Shown here: positions 28,048-38,371 of the stretch, one piece after another
Layout: each line of letters starts with the position of its first letter
How positions within the stretch are numbered: the stretch's first letter is position 1
From: Alphaproteobacteria bacterium
GTDB lineage: Bacteria > Pseudomonadota > Alphaproteobacteria > Rhodobacterales > Rhodobacteraceae
Reading direction: 5' to 3'
DNA: 64,000 nucleotides
Assembly (NCBI GenBank): GCA_030426685.1
Contig: JAUHYC010000012.1
Location: forward strand, 1 to 64,000
The notes under the pieces: model-generated
Database searches by the model: none
Seen by the model: the letters and a program-made list of their open reading frames with translations, nothing else
What the model was told of the DNA's origin: nothing
Program-made: the position numbers and the translations under genes

Positions 28048-28410
28048 ATGAAAGTACTGATTGTTGAGAGTAACCCCGATCTTGGTCGGGTCTGGCAGCG
28101 GCATCTGCAAAGGCAGGGGGCCGAGGTTACGCTGGTCGAAACGCAGGAGGCCGCAATACTGGCCCTCTACGGGACAGATTTTGATATCATCGTGTTGGAT
28201 CTGGTGCTGGAAAGCGGCAGCGCGCTGGCGGTGGCCGATTTCGCCAGCTATCGCCGGCCCGAGGCGCGGGTGATCTTTGTCACCAACACCACATTTTTCT
28301 CGGACGGGTCGATCTTTGCCCACAGCGCCAATGCCTGCGCCTATGTGCAAAGTTCAACCCCGCCCGAGGATCTAGCGGCGATGGTGGAACATTACGCCGC
28401 CGGGCGCTGA
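28048..28410 (+). CDS. single-domain response regulator (receiver) protein
   Basis: MKVLIVESNPDLGRVWQRHLQRQGAEVTLV...IIVLDLVLESG...VIFVTNTT; phosphoacceptor Asp present, usual KP replaced. Confidence 0.87.
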   Translation: MKVLIVESNPDLGRVWQRHLQRQGAEVTLVETQEAAILALYGTDFDIIVLDLVLESGSALAVADFASYRRPEARVIFVTNTTFFSDGSIFAHSANACAYVQSSTPPEDLAAMVEHYAAGR

Positions 28411-29384
28411 TCCCGCCCATGTGGTTCTGAGTAATCCAGCACCGGGTTCACCGGAATGATCCGGTGCGGATTGATGCTGTCGTGGCTGTAGTGATAGTGG
28501 CGCACGATGTGGTTGATGTTCACCGTCTCGGCCACGCCCGGCCACTGATACAGCTCACGCGTATAGGCCCAAAGGTTCGGGTAATCGATCAGCCGGTGCC
28601 GGTTGCATTTGAAATGCAGGTGATAGACAGGGTCGAACCGGATCAGCGTGGTGAACAGCCGCCAGTCGGCTTCGGTCACACGGTCGCCCATCAGGTAGCG
28701 GTTGTGGGCCAGACGCTCTTCAAGCCAGTCGAGCGTATCAAACAGCGGACCAACGGCGGCATCATAGGCTTCTTGCGAGGTCGCGAAACCGGATTTGTAG
28801 ACACCATTGTTGACGTTGGAATAGATGCGCGTGTTGACCTCTTCGATCGCGTCCCGCATCGCCTCGGGCCAGTAGTCGTCGGTATTACCAGTGATCCCGT
28901 TGAAGGCCGAGTTGAACATGCGGATGATTTCCGAACTCTCATTCGACACGATGGTCTTTTCCACCTTGTCCCACAGGATCGGCACGGTGACGCGCCCCGA
29001 GTATTTGGGATCGGCGCGTGTATAGATTTGATAGGCGAAATCCGACCCGAACAGTTTGTCCCCGGTCGCGCCGTGTTCATCCCTCTCAAAGGTCCAACCT
29101 TTGTCCAGCATGTCGGGATGCACCACCGAGACCGAAATGTGATCGCTCAGCCCCTTCAACTCACGAAAGATCAGCGTTCGATGCGCCCAGGGGCAGGCAT
29201 AGCTGACATACAGGTGGTAGCGCCCGCTTTCCGCCTCGAACCCACCACGGCCAGAAGGACCTGGTGCGCCATCCGGCGTGATCCAGTTACGAAACTGCGC
29301 GGCCGAGCGTTTGAACGCCCCGCCAGAAGATTTGGTATCATACCAGGTGTCGTGCCATTTACCTTCGACAAGCAGGCCCATCAT
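28392..29384 (-). CDS. glutathionyl-hydroquinone reductase / GST omega-like (YqjG/ECM4 family)
   Basis: YHLYVSYACPWAHRTLIFRELKGL...: CPWAHR motif; C-terminal RFDPVYHLHFKCNRHRLIDYPNLWAYTRELYQWPGVAETVN. Confidence 0.93.
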   Translation of the reverse strand: MMGLLVEGKWHDTWYDTKSSGGAFKRSAAQFRNWITPDGAPGPSGRGGFEAESGRYHLYVSYACPWAHRTLIFRELKGLSDHISVSVVHPDMLDKGWTFERDEHGATGDKLFGSDFAYQIYTRADPKYSGRVTVPILWDKVEKTIVSNESSEIIRMFNSAFNGITGNTDDYWPEAMRDAIEEVNTRIYSNVNNGVYKSGFATSQEAYDAAVGPLFDTLDWLEERLAHNRYLMGDRVTEADWRLFTTLIRFDPVYHLHFKCNRHRLIDYPNLWAYTRELYQWPGVAETVNINHIVRHYHYSHDSINPHRIIPVNPVLDYSEPHGRDQRPAA

Positions 29385-29591
29385 CTATCCTCCGCGTTGC
29401 GATTGCGACAAAGATAGGGGTTTGCGCGGCCGGTTCCTATTTCCTCCTACGCGCATCAGGCCTGCGGCGATGCACAGTAATGGCGGGATATCCGCGCAAC
29501 ATATCGCAAAAGCGCCGAGCTCTGTGACACGGTTCACTGGATTTTTACACAAGCTGAGTCAGAATAGAGAGTGTTAAGGGGGGAATTTGTT

Positions 29592-29945
29592 ATGAGTACC
29601 TATGTTTCTAAGGAAATTCGCGCCGAATTGGATGCGGCCCGAATCGCCACCCTGAAAAGATCCAGCCGTTTGCGGGTGGAGGTGGGTGACAATTCCTACA
29701 AGATCCTCACATTGTGGAAAGACGGGTTCACGGTCGAGGCCGAAACCACGCCCCGTCTGCGCGGGCTGGTCGATATCTATGACGGAGCCAACCATATGTA
29801 CCAATGCCTCATCATCGCCGATGAGGAAGCAGCGGGTGAGATGCGCTATGAGTTCAAGCGCAACACCGTGGCCGCCGACAAGGCTCCGTTGGATTTCTAC
29901 CGCGACCCGGATGCACCGATTGCGTTGCTTGAATCCCGCGACTGA
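29592..29945 (+). CDS. hypothetical protein, possibly degenerate PilZ-like
   Basis: MSTYVSKEIRAELDAARIATLKRSSRLRVEVGDNSYKILTLWKDGFTVEAE; RxxxR-like start but no clear DxSxxG. Confidence 0.7.
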   Translation: MSTYVSKEIRAELDAARIATLKRSSRLRVEVGDNSYKILTLWKDGFTVEAETTPRLRGLVDIYDGANHMYQCLIIADEEAAGEMRYEFKRNTVAADKAPLDFYRDPDAPIALLESRD

Positions 29946-30044
29946 CACGCGCAACTCTTGAGCCATGGTGCCAAGGCCCTGCTGCGGCCTCGGTATTACG
30001 CAATCATTGGGGCCACAAGATTCTCAAGCATCGGGCCGCACAGT

Positions 30045-30743
30045 TCAGTCGGGGGCTGTCAGGGTCAGGCGCACGGGGGCCAGCCCATCTATGCCCCCTT
30101 CGATTTGGTCTCCGGCGACCACAGGTCCGACCCCGGCGGGTGTTCCGGTCAGGATCAGATCGCCGGGGCGCAAATGATAGAAACCCGACAGATGGCAGAT
30201 CAGTTCATCGATCTTCCAGACCAGCTCTGACAAGGTGGCGTCCTGTTTCACCTGCCCATTGACGCTTAGATAGATGCGCTTGTCATCCGTTGGGCTCCAG
30301 TGATCGGCGCGGGTCAGTGCGGCGAAGACCGCGCCGCTTTCCACATCCTTGCCCAGATCCCAGGGGCGCTGTTTGTTGCGCTCGCGGATCTGCAGGTCGC
30401 GGCGCGTCATGTCCAGCGCGCATGCATAGCCAAAAATCGCCGCGTGGGCCTGCGCAGCCGTGGCATGGAAAACCGGCTTGCCGATCGCAACGGCCAGTTC
30501 CACTTCGTGATGATAATCCTCGGTGCCCGCCGGATAAGGCACATCTGCTCCGGTCAAAATCGCGTTGGGCGCGGATTTGGTGAAGTAGAATGGTGTCAGG
30601 CGATCCACCTCATGCCCCATTTCGGCAGCATGGGCGGCATAGTTGCGGCCCACGCAGAAAATCCGCCCGATCGGATAGGTCGCCTGTTCCCCCAGTACCG
30701 GGATGCCCGGGATCTCCGAAAGCGCAAAAAGATGGTTGGGCAT
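30045..30743 (-). CDS. fumarylacetoacetate hydrolase family protein (fumarylpyruvate hydrolase-like)
   Basis: RIFCVGRNYAAHAAEMGHEV..., DYHHEVELAVAIGKP, DLILTGTPAGVGPV. Confidence 0.93.
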   Translation of the reverse strand: MPNHLFALSEIPGIPVLGEQATYPIGRIFCVGRNYAAHAAEMGHEVDRLTPFYFTKSAPNAILTGADVPYPAGTEDYHHEVELAVAIGKPVFHATAAQAHAAIFGYACALDMTRRDLQIRERNKQRPWDLGKDVESGAVFAALTRADHWSPTDDKRIYLSVNGQVKQDATLSELVWKIDELICHLSGFYHLRPGDLILTGTPAGVGPVVAGDQIEGGIDGLAPVRLTLTAPD

Positions 30744-30773
30744 GACGTAGCTCCGTTCGTTCTCAGGCCGGGC

Positions 30774-31946
30774 TTATTGCAAATCGCCAAAGGCGGCCTT
30801 CAACCGGGCGCAAGCTTCTTCCACCCGCGCACGTTGGGTGGCCAGATTGAACCGTTCAAAGGTTTCCCCGCCCGACCCGAAACCGGGGCCCGAGGATGTC
30901 GCGATCCGCGCGTCTTCGCGCAGACGACGGACAAACTCTTCGTGGCTCATCCCGGTACCCGAAAAATCGACCCAGGCCAGATAGGTCGCCTGCAGCGGCA
31001 TCGACCACAGGCCCGGAATCTCGGCAATGGCCGTATCAAACACCTTCCGGTTGGCATCCAGATGGGCGACCTGTTCATCGACCCATTTCGCCCCTTCCGG
31101 TGAATAGGCAGCGGTGATCATCGCCACCCCCAGGGCGCTGGGGTCATAATCCAGCGTCGCCAGCCGGTGCCGCATTTCAGCGCGCAGTTTCGGATCCGGG
31201 ATGATCAAATTGCCCGTCCGCTGCCCGGCGATGTTGAACGTTTTCGACGCCGCGGTCAGCGTCACGGTCCACGGCCGCGCATCGGGGGCGGCCACATCCA
31301 TAGGCACAAAGGTTTTGCCTGAATAGACCAGATCATGGTGGATCTCATCCGTTACCAGGATCAGTCCGTTGCGTTCGGCAAACGTCGCCACCGCACGCAA
31401 CTCCTCCGGCGCCCAGACCCGGCCCGAGGGGTTCTGCGGCGAGCACCACAGCAACAGCTTTTCCGATCCGTCCAGCCGCGATTGTGCATCGTCCAGATCG
31501 ATGCCATAGCTGTCGCCCTCACGTACCAGCGGGCACTCCACAACGCGGCGGCCTGCTTTGTTCACCTTATGCGCAAACTCATGGTAAACGGGCGTGAAGA
31601 TCACCACGCCATCATCGGGCTCGCTCCAGACATCCAGACACAGCGCAATCGCATTGCCCAACCCTTGCGAGGTCAGAATCCAATCGGTGTCGATCTCCCA
31701 GTTGTGGCGGGTCCTCATCCACCACTGAATCGCGTTCAGATAAGCCGGGTGCATCCACGAATAGCCAAACACGCCATGATCGGCAGCCTTGCGCACCGCT
31801 TCGATCACGCAGGGGGCGGTGGCATAGTCGGAATCAGCCGTCCACATGGCCAGCCCATCCTCGGGCGAGACGCCGTATAGGCGCTCCATCTTGTCCCATT
31901 TTGAAGAGTTGGTGCCCCGGCGATCGATCAGGTCGTTGAAAGTCAT
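30774..31946 (-). CDS. PatB/MalY-type aminotransferase (cystathionine beta-lyase-like)
   Basis: MTFNDLIDRRGTNSSKWDKMERLYGVSPEDGLAMWTADSDYATAP...LTAASKTFNIAGQRTGNLIIP. Confidence 0.93.
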   Translation of the reverse strand: MTFNDLIDRRGTNSSKWDKMERLYGVSPEDGLAMWTADSDYATAPCVIEAVRKAADHGVFGYSWMHPAYLNAIQWWMRTRHNWEIDTDWILTSQGLGNAIALCLDVWSEPDDGVVIFTPVYHEFAHKVNKAGRRVVECPLVREGDSYGIDLDDAQSRLDGSEKLLLWCSPQNPSGRVWAPEELRAVATFAERNGLILVTDEIHHDLVYSGKTFVPMDVAAPDARPWTVTLTAASKTFNIAGQRTGNLIIPDPKLRAEMRHRLATLDYDPSALGVAMITAAYSPEGAKWVDEQVAHLDANRKVFDTAIAEIPGLWSMPLQATYLAWVDFSGTGMSHEEFVRRLREDARIATSSGPGFGSGGETFERFNLATQRARVEEACARLKAAFGDLQ

Positions 31947-32040
31947 GTCATCTCCATCTGTCGAGGCGAAAGCTAACCTCAAATCCGCCATGTGCAAGGG
32001 GGCCGTTGCGGTGGCGGGCGTGATGCCCTAAATCAGCCCC

Positions 32041-32559
32041 ATGAAACGCAATATCCTGATCCATCCCGATCCCCGCCTGAAAAAGGTCTGCGCGCCGGTG
32101 GCCGACATCTCCGACGATCTGCGCAAACTGGCCGATGACATGCTGGAGACGATGTATGACGCGCCCGGCATCGGCCTTGCCGCGCCGCAGATCGGTGTGC
32201 TGGATCGGCTGATCGTGGTGGATTGCGTCAAGGAAGAAGGTGAGGCCCCGCGCCCGCTGGTGATGTTCAACCCCGAGGTCATCGCATCGTCGGAGGAAAC
32301 CAGCGTCTACGAAGAAGGCTGCCTGTCGATCCCCGAGCAATATGCCGAGGTGACCCGCCCCAAAGTGGTTGACGTCACCTGGCTGGACCGTGACGGCAAT
32401 CTGCAGCAGGAAACCTTCGATGGGCTTTGGGCGACCTGCGTGCAGCACGAGATCGACCATCTGAACGGCAAGCTGTTCATCGACTACCTCAAACCGCTGA
32501 AACGCCAGATGATCACCCGCAAGATGCAAAAGCTGAAACGCGAACGGGCTCGCCTATGA
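32041..32559 (+). CDS. def: peptide deformylase (all catalytic motifs intact)
   Basis: GIGLAAPQIG, EEGCLSIPE, QHEIDHLNG. Confidence 0.97.
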   Translation: MKRNILIHPDPRLKKVCAPVADISDDLRKLADDMLETMYDAPGIGLAAPQIGVLDRLIVVDCVKEEGEAPRPLVMFNPEVIASSEETSVYEEGCLSIPEQYAEVTRPKVVDVTWLDRDGNLQQETFDGLWATCVQHEIDHLNGKLFIDYLKPLKRQMITRKMQKLKRERARL

Positions 32560-33050
32560 GCGTCCGCACTTGCTTGCCCTGGCCCGACAAACGCCTGCGG
32601 ACCAAGGCCGAGGACGTCACCGAGATCACTGACGACATCCGCGCCATCTGGGACGACATGATCGACACGATGGAGGCGATGCCGGGCGTCGGCCTCGCCG
32701 CGCCCCAGATCGGAGTGATGTTGCGGCTAGCCGTCGTGGATGGCTCCACCGAGCGGGGCCGCGCGGTGCGTCTGGCCAATCCCGAGATTCTGCACAGCTC
32801 GATCGAGCTGCGCGAGCATGACGAGGCCAGTCCGAACCTGCCTGGCGTTTCCGCCAAGGTGAAACGCCCCCGCGCGGTGACGGTGAAGTTCCTCAACGAA
32901 CAGGGCCAGATCGACCGCCGCGATTTCGTCGGGATCGAGGCCACCAGCGTACAGCACCAGATCGACCATCTGAACGGGCGGATGTATTTCGACCGCCTCA
33001 GCAAGGTCAGACGCGACATGCTGCTGCGCAAGGCGCGAAAATCCACGTAG
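32556..33050 (+). CDS. peptide deformylase-like paralog with degenerate active site
   Basis: GVGLAAPQIG retained; EGCLS replaced by EASPNLPG; HExxH replaced by HQIDH. Confidence 0.92.
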   Translation: MSVRTCLPWPDKRLRTKAEDVTEITDDIRAIWDDMIDTMEAMPGVGLAAPQIGVMLRLAVVDGSTERGRAVRLANPEILHSSIELREHDEASPNLPGVSAKVKRPRAVTVKFLNEQGQIDRRDFVGIEATSVQHQIDHLNGRMYFDRLSKVRRDMLLRKARKST

Positions 33051-33072
33051 GCCGGGCTTCAGCCCGGCACCC
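33047..33072 (+). repeat. palindromic intergenic repeat, copy B
   Basis: GTAGGCCGGGCTTCAGCCCGGCACCC; contains TAG stop of the def-like paralog. Confidence 0.85.
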
Positions 33073-33092
33073 ATCCAACCCCGGAGCCGACA

Positions 33093-34007
33093 ATGCGCAT
33101 AATCTTCATGGGAACCCCCGATTTCTCGGTCCCCGTCCTAAACGCACTCGTCGATGCCGGGCATGAGATCGCCGCCGTCTATTGCCAACCCCCACGCCCC
33201 GCTGGCCGAGGCAAGAAAGACCGCCCGACACCGGTGCACGCCCGCGCCGAGGCGTTGGGTCTCGAGGTGCGCCACCCGACCTCGCTGAAATCGTCCGAAG
33301 AACAAAACAAATTCGCGTCGCTGAACGCAGATATCGCCGTGGTCGTGGCCTATGGCCTGATCCTGCCGCAGCCCATACTGGATGCGCCCACCCATGGTTG
33401 CCTGAACATCCACGCCAGTCTGTTGCCGCGCTGGCGTGGCGCCGCGCCGATCCACCGCGCCATCATGGCAGGCGATGCGCAGACCGGCATCTGCATCATG
33501 CTGATGGAGGCCGGGCTCGACACCGGCCCTGTCCTGCTGCGTGAGGCCACCGATATCGGACCCGAAGAAACCACCGCCCAACTGCACGACCGGCTTTCGG
33601 ACATGGGGGCGGCGCTGATCGTCGAGGCACTGGCCAAACTGCCCAGCCTCACCCCCGATCCGCAACCCGAAGAGGGCGTCACCTACGCCGCCAAGATCGA
33701 CAAATCCGAGGCGCGCATAGATTGGTGCAACCCTGCCAGCGAGGTCGACAGAAAAATCCGCGGCCTCTCGCCATTCCCCGGCGCGTGGACCGAAATGGAA
33801 GGCGACCGCATCAAACTCCTCGCCTCACGGCTGGCCGAAGGGCAGGGCGCACCGGGCGAGGTGCTGGACGACCGCCTGACCGTGGCCTGCGGCGAAGGTG
33901 CGGTCGAACTGCTGCGCTTGCAAAGGGCTGGCAAAGGCGCGCAGGATAGGGAAACTTTTTTGCGGGGCTGGCCCATCCCGGTCGGCACCCGCCTGTCATC
34001 GGAGTAA
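33093..34007 (+). CDS. fmt: methionyl-tRNA formyltransferase
   Basis: [20 protein letters not shown]..., [27 protein letters not shown]. Confidence 0.98.
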   Translation: MRIIFMGTPDFSVPVLNALVDAGHEIAAVYCQPPRPAGRGKKDRPTPVHARAEALGLEVRHPTSLKSSEEQNKFASLNADIAVVVAYGLILPQPILDAPTHGCLNIHASLLPRWRGAAPIHRAIMAGDAQTGICIMLMEAGLDTGPVLLREATDIGPEETTAQLHDRLSDMGAALIVEALAKLPSLTPDPQPEEGVTYAAKIDKSEARIDWCNPASEVDRKIRGLSPFPGAWTEMEGDRIKLLASRLAEGQGAPGEVLDDRLTVACGEGAVELLRLQRAGKGAQDRETFLRGWPIPVGTRLSSE

Positions 34008-34013
34008 AGTCAG

Positions 34014-34250
34014 ATGTTCATGATCCTGATGGGCACCGTCGTGATTGCCGGGATTGTGGGCTATCTGTCTGAACAGACCGGCTTTACCCATAACGGCTAT
34101 CTGCAATCGATCATCATCTGCGTTGGCGGGGCGTTCCTGTTTTATTTCCTCCGCATCATGTTCGGCATCAGCTTTGGTCCACCGGGTCTGGACGCGGTGC
34201 TGTCCTCCATCGGTGCGCTGATCATCGTGCCCACCCATTGGAGGAAATGA
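34014..34250 (+). CDS. small membrane protein, GlsB/YeaQ-like
   Basis: Hydrophobic 78 aa, in tandem with the next ORF. Confidence 0.7.
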   Translation: MFMILMGTVVIAGIVGYLSEQTGFTHNGYLQSIIICVGGAFLFYFLRIMFGISFGPPGLDAVLSSIGALIIVPTHWRK

Positions 34251-34251
34251 C

Positions 34252-34488
34252 ATGCCCATCATCGCCCTGATCGTCATCGGTGCTGCCGCCGGATTCCTCG
34301 CCACCCGCCTGATGCGGATCGAGGCGGATATTCCCACCACCATGCTGATCGGCATCGTCGGCGCGCTGGTGGGTGGGCTGATCCTGCGCACATTGATCAC
34401 CGTTATGGGCTGGCTTTCGGGCTTTGTCGGTGCCGTGCTGGGTGCGCTGCTGGTGATCTGGATCTGGCGGACTTATTTGAAGCGCTAG
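34252..34488 (+). CDS. GlsB/YeaQ/YmgE-family small membrane protein
   Basis: IIALIVIGAAAGFLATRLM...TMLIGIVGALVGGLILRTL...GAVLGALLVIWIWR. Confidence 0.75.
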   Translation: MPIIALIVIGAAAGFLATRLMRIEADIPTTMLIGIVGALVGGLILRTLITVMGWLSGFVGAVLGALLVIWIWRTYLKR

Positions 34489-34491
34489 AGG

Positions 34492-35094
34492 TTATCGCGC
34501 GTCACATTCAGCCATTGACCCTAACGCAGGCACCGCGCTTGTGGTCATATCATACTGATCCGCCTCGGCAGATGTCATCCAGTGCATCTCGTCCTCGGAT
34601 GCCGCATCCAGTGTGAACCAGTAGAAATCGGGATCAACGCCGATATCCTCGAAGTAATTCAGATAGCGGTCATGTTCGGGATGGTCCTCGGGCAGGTCTG
34701 CGGCGACAAACCCGCCGCCGCCCCAACTGTGGACACCGACACAGGCTCCGGGCTCAAGCACCCGTCGATTGCCCGCCAGAAACAGATCTGTCCCGCCGGA
34801 TGCGACCAGCCCGTCCGACGGCACAACCGTATCGAACCCCTTGCTGCGCACAACGCGGCTGAAGACGACATTTGCGTCGTCGTCGACAGAGCCTTCGATA
34901 TTCTGCAGAACCAGCGTTCTAGCCTCGGGGTTCTCGGCCGCGACGACCAGAAAGGACCGCAGCGTCGTGTCATCAATCGTGCCCCTTGCGATGATCTGAT
35001 CCCCATCCGCCTCAAAGGCGACGGGCGTGTACTGCTCGGCGCAGGCGGTCAGGAACGAAAGGCATAGAAGGGCGAAGGGTACACGATAGGACAT
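34492..35094 (-). CDS. hypothetical lipoprotein, possible ClpP-fold periplasmic protein (COG3904-like)
   Basis: Lipobox LLCLSFLTACAEQ; LVASGGTDLFLAGNRRVLEPGACVGVHSWGGGG. Confidence 0.65.
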   Translation of the reverse strand: MSYRVPFALLCLSFLTACAEQYTPVAFEADGDQIIARGTIDDTTLRSFLVVAAENPEARTLVLQNIEGSVDDDANVVFSRVVRSKGFDTVVPSDGLVASGGTDLFLAGNRRVLEPGACVGVHSWGGGGFVAADLPEDHPEHDRYLNYFEDIGVDPDFYWFTLDAASEDEMHWMTSAEADQYDMTTSAVPALGSMAECDAR

Positions 35095-35149
35095 CTGCAA
35101 TCTCACAATCTCTTGAAAACACGGTGATACCAGTCAGGATCCATCCCGT

Positions 35150-35773
35150 CTAGCGGCGTGGCGGGCGGGCCTTGTAAACCGGCAATTGCCAACCAAAAAC
35201 CAGCGACCCGGCCCGCAGCACCCAGCAGGTCAGCGCGCAGGCCCCCAGCGTCGGCAGCGCCTCGACCCCCAGCCGATCCAGCCCAACAGCGACCAGCGCC
35301 CCGGCAAAGGCGCAGGACACATACAGCTCGCCTTGTTTCAGAACCAGCGGCACCTCGTTGCAGACCACATCGCGCATCAACCCGCCCAGACAGCCGGTGG
35401 TCACGCCCATCAGCACGATGACAACACCCGTCTGCCCAAGCGACAGGGCCGCCCCCGTACCTGCGGCGGCGGCGATAGACAGGGCAAAACTGTCCAGCCA
35501 GATCAGCCAGTTATAGCGACTTTCTACCAAATGCGCGGTAAAGAACACCAGCACCGCCGCGCCGCAGGCAATCAGGATGTAGTCAGGCTGGCCGACCCAA
35601 AAGACAGGGTGCCGGTCCAGCAGCAGATCGCGTACCGTGCCGCCGCCCACCGCCGTCAGGCAGGCCATGAAGGCAATCCCCACCAGATCGAGCTGTGCCC
35701 GGCTGGCCACCAAGGCTCCGGTCAGTGCAAAGACCAGAACCGAGCCATAATCGAGCAGCGCCAGCCCGTTCAC
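35150..35773 (-). CDS. trimeric intracellular cation (TRIC) channel family / UPF0126 protein
   Basis: [61 protein letters not shown]. Confidence 0.93.
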   Translation of the reverse strand: MNGLALLDYGSVLVFALTGALVASRAQLDLVGIAFMACLTAVGGGTVRDLLLDRHPVFWVGQPDYILIACGAAVLVFFTAHLVESRYNWLIWLDSFALSIAAAAGTGAALSLGQTGVVIVLMGVTTGCLGGLMRDVVCNEVPLVLKQGELYVSCAFAGALVAVGLDRLGVEALPTLGACALTCWVLRAGSLVFGWQLPVYKARPPRR

Positions 35774-36243
35774 GCCTGCGCCTTCTTGGGTTTGAACGGT
35801 GCCATGCCCGCGCGCGCCAGCTCATCCGCGCGCTCATTCTCGGGATGGCCTGCGTGGCCCTTGACCCATTCCCAGGTCACATCATGCCGCTGCGCGGCCT
35901 CATCCAGCCGCTGCCATAGATCGACATTCTTGACCGGCTTCTTGTTCGAGGTCTTCCAGCCGTTCCGCTTCCACCCGAAAATCCATCCCGTCACGCCGTT
36001 TTTCACATAGGCGCTGTCGGTGACGATGGTGATTTCCGAGGCACGCTCCAGCGCCTCAAGCGCGCTGATCGCGGCCAACAGCTCCATCCGGTTGTTGGTG
36101 GTCTCGGCCTCGCCGCCATTCAATTCGCGCTCTTTCAGAACGGTGTCCCCGTCCATCGCGCGCAGCAGCACGCCCCAGCCACCGGGGCCGGGATTGCCGG
36201 AACAGGCACCATCGGTATAGGCAAACAGATCAGGCATGGGCAA
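35770..36243 (-). CDS. rnhA: ribonuclease HI
   Basis: [21 protein letters not shown]..., [28 protein letters not shown]. Confidence 0.97.
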   Translation of the reverse strand: MPMPDLFAYTDGACSGNPGPGGWGVLLRAMDGDTVLKERELNGGEAETTNNRMELLAAISALEALERASEITIVTDSAYVKNGVTGWIFGWKRNGWKTSNKKPVKNVDLWQRLDEAAQRHDVTWEWVKGHAGHPENERADELARAGMAPFKPKKAQA

Positions 36244-36817
36244 ACACCAGTATGAATCCGTCGTAAGACCCGGCCAGCCCCATGCCCATCCCCTGCACGG
36301 TGCGGTCGATGGTGAAGCCTGCGCTGGTCAGGGCGGCCTCGATCTCAGGCTGTGTGTAGTATGTATAGTAGCGGTCCAACGCGTCGCGATGTTCGCCCGT
36401 GCCCAGCTTCATTCCCAGAAACAACCGGCCCCCGGGTTTCAGTGCGGTGTGGATCGCGCTCAGATGGCGCGGGAAATCGGCGCGCGGCGCGTGCAGCAGG
36501 CAAAAACTGGCATAGACGCCGTCATACTGCGCCACTTCGGCGACGTCATCGAAGGTGCCCAGATGGGCGTCAACACCGTTGCTCCGCGCATGTTCGACAA
36601 AGGCAGGCGTGGCATCCAACGCCCGCACCTTCAGCCCTTGCCGCATCAGAAACGCGCTGTCCGATCCGGGGCCCGAGCCCAGATCCAGCACATATCCGCC
36701 TTCCCTGACGGCATCGACAAAGGCCTGACGCGCCTCGAGCTGCTCGGCGGGCAGGGGGATCTTCAGGTAATCCGCAACGCGCTCCGTGTAGGCCTTGATG
36801 GTCCGCTCATCACTCAC
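36230..36817 (-). CDS. class I SAM-dependent methyltransferase
   Basis: [39 protein letters not shown] start inferred. Confidence 0.9.
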   Translation of the reverse strand: MSDERTIKAYTERVADYLKIPLPAEQLEARQAFVDAVREGGYVLDLGSGPGSDSAFLMRQGLKVRALDATPAFVEHARSNGVDAHLGTFDDVAEVAQYDGVYASFCLLHAPRADFPRHLSAIHTALKPGGRLFLGMKLGTGEHRDALDRYYTYYTQPEIEAALTSAGFTIDRTVQGMGMGLAGSYDGFILVFAHA

Positions 36818-37266
36818 AGGTAAACTCCCACAGCAAGACATGCCAGCACGACGGCGGTCAGCAGAAGGCGCAACCGCATCCACCAGACCGGGGTCAGCCG
36901 CCAGTAAGAGAACATGGCGTCCAGCAATAGCAAGCCCGCAAACCCATACATCAGGTTGGTCCCCGCAGTGACCGGGCCACCGCCGGTCGTGGAAAAGGCC
37001 CAAAGTACGGGCAGGACCGACAAGCTATAGCAGGCCGCCGCTTTGCTGCCCGAGGTTTTGGTGGCAAAGCCCCACAAAACGCCGGACATGAAACTCAGGA
37101 TCACCGAGCCATAAAACAGCTGAACATACGGCCCCACGAACCGCGACCCCAGCGCCTGTCGGCCCCAGTCGTTCAGATCACCGTTCAGATAGGTCAGTGC
37201 GCCCCAGACAAACGGGATCAGACCCGCCAGCCCGAGAAACAGAGGTGCGCGGGGGATGCCGCTCAT
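36814..37266 (-). CDS. DUF3429-family membrane protein
   Basis: [24 protein letters not shown]...[17 protein letters not shown]. Confidence 0.87.
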   Translation of the reverse strand: MSGIPRAPLFLGLAGLIPFVWGALTYLNGDLNDWGRQALGSRFVGPYVQLFYGSVILSFMSGVLWGFATKTSGSKAAACYSLSVLPVLWAFSTTGGGPVTAGTNLMYGFAGLLLLDAMFSYWRLTPVWWMRLRLLLTAVVLACLAVGVYL

Positions 37267-38213
37267 GCCGGTTCCCGCAGCACGCGCGGCACTTTGAACT
37301 CTACGTTTTCCACTGCGGTTTCGACCAGCTCGACCGTGACCTCGTAATGGCCGCGGAAGGCGTCGATCACCTCATTCACCAGCACCTCGGGGGCCGAGGC
37401 GCCCGCAGTGATCGCTACACTGGAAATCCCCTCCAGCGCGCGCCAGTCGATCTCGGTCGCGCGCTGCACCAACTGCGCGTAGTCGCAGCCCGCGCGCGCG
37501 GCCACCTCGACCAGACGGCGCGAATTTGATGAGTTCGGCGCGCCCACAACCAGCAAGGCATCGGATTTCGGCGCCACCTCTTTCACCGCTTCCTGCCGGT
37601 TGGTGGTGGCATAACAGATGTCTTCCTTATGCGGGCCAACGATAGCGGGAAAACGCGCCTGCAACGCGGCGATGATGTCCTTGGTGTCGTCAATGGACAG
37701 CGTGGTCTGCGTGACAAAAGCCAGTTTCTCAGGGTCGCGCACGGCGACCTGCGCCACATCCTCGACCGTTTCGACCAGCAGCACCTCACCCTCGGGCAAC
37801 TGCCCCATGGTGCCCACGGTTTCGGGGTGGCCCTTGTGGCCGATCATGATCATCTGCAGCCCGGCATCGGCATGGCGCTGCGCCTCGACATGGACCTTGG
37901 ACACCAGCGGGCAGGTGGCATCGACATAGATCATCTCGCGCCGCTCAGCCGTGGCAGGCACAGACTTCGGCACACCATGGGCAGAAAAAATCACCGGGCG
38001 GTCATCGGGGCATTCGTCCAGTTCCTCGACAAACACCGCACCTTTGGCGCGCAGCCCGTCGACGACGAATTTGTTGTGCACGATCTCATGGCGGACATAG
38101 ACCGGCGCGCCCCATTTCTGCAGGGCCATCTCCACGATCTTGATGGCGCGGTCCACGCCGGCACAGAACCCGCGCGGGGCGGCCAGATACAAAGTCAGGG
38201 GTGGCTTGGTCAT
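37263..38213 (-). CDS. ispH: 4-hydroxy-3-methylbut-2-enyl diphosphate reductase
   Basis: [64 protein letters not shown]. Confidence 0.98.
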   Translation of the reverse strand: MTKPPLTLYLAAPRGFCAGVDRAIKIVEMALQKWGAPVYVRHEIVHNKFVVDGLRAKGAVFVEELDECPDDRPVIFSAHGVPKSVPATAERREMIYVDATCPLVSKVHVEAQRHADAGLQMIMIGHKGHPETVGTMGQLPEGEVLLVETVEDVAQVAVRDPEKLAFVTQTTLSIDDTKDIIAALQARFPAIVGPHKEDICYATTNRQEAVKEVAPKSDALLVVGAPNSSNSRRLVEVAARAGCDYAQLVQRATEIDWRALEGISSVAITAGASAPEVLVNEVIDAFRGHYEVTVELVETAVENVEFKVPRVLREPA

Positions 38214-38342
38214 GGGGCAATCTCCTTGCCCGCACACCTAGGTCTTTTCATTGCCATGGTCCAGACAGCAGAGCGTCATTTGCCTGACATGAATCACTGC
38301 TAGTCAAAGGGTATTTTCAGCACCTATCCCTTTACAATGCAG

Positions 38343-38371
38343 CGCGGCCAGGGCTTCTGGCCCTGGCCGCG
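38343..38371. terminator. perfect 12-bp stem hairpin, candidate bidirectional terminator
   Basis: CGCGGCCAGGGC-TTCTG-GCCCTGGCCGCG. Confidence 0.5.

Noticed and set aside
28392-28410. Convergent gene overlap of the receiver and GST genes (also recO/META and TauE/membrane protein)
   Set aside because: Short tail-to-tail overlaps are common in compact genomes and not evidence of a special system.
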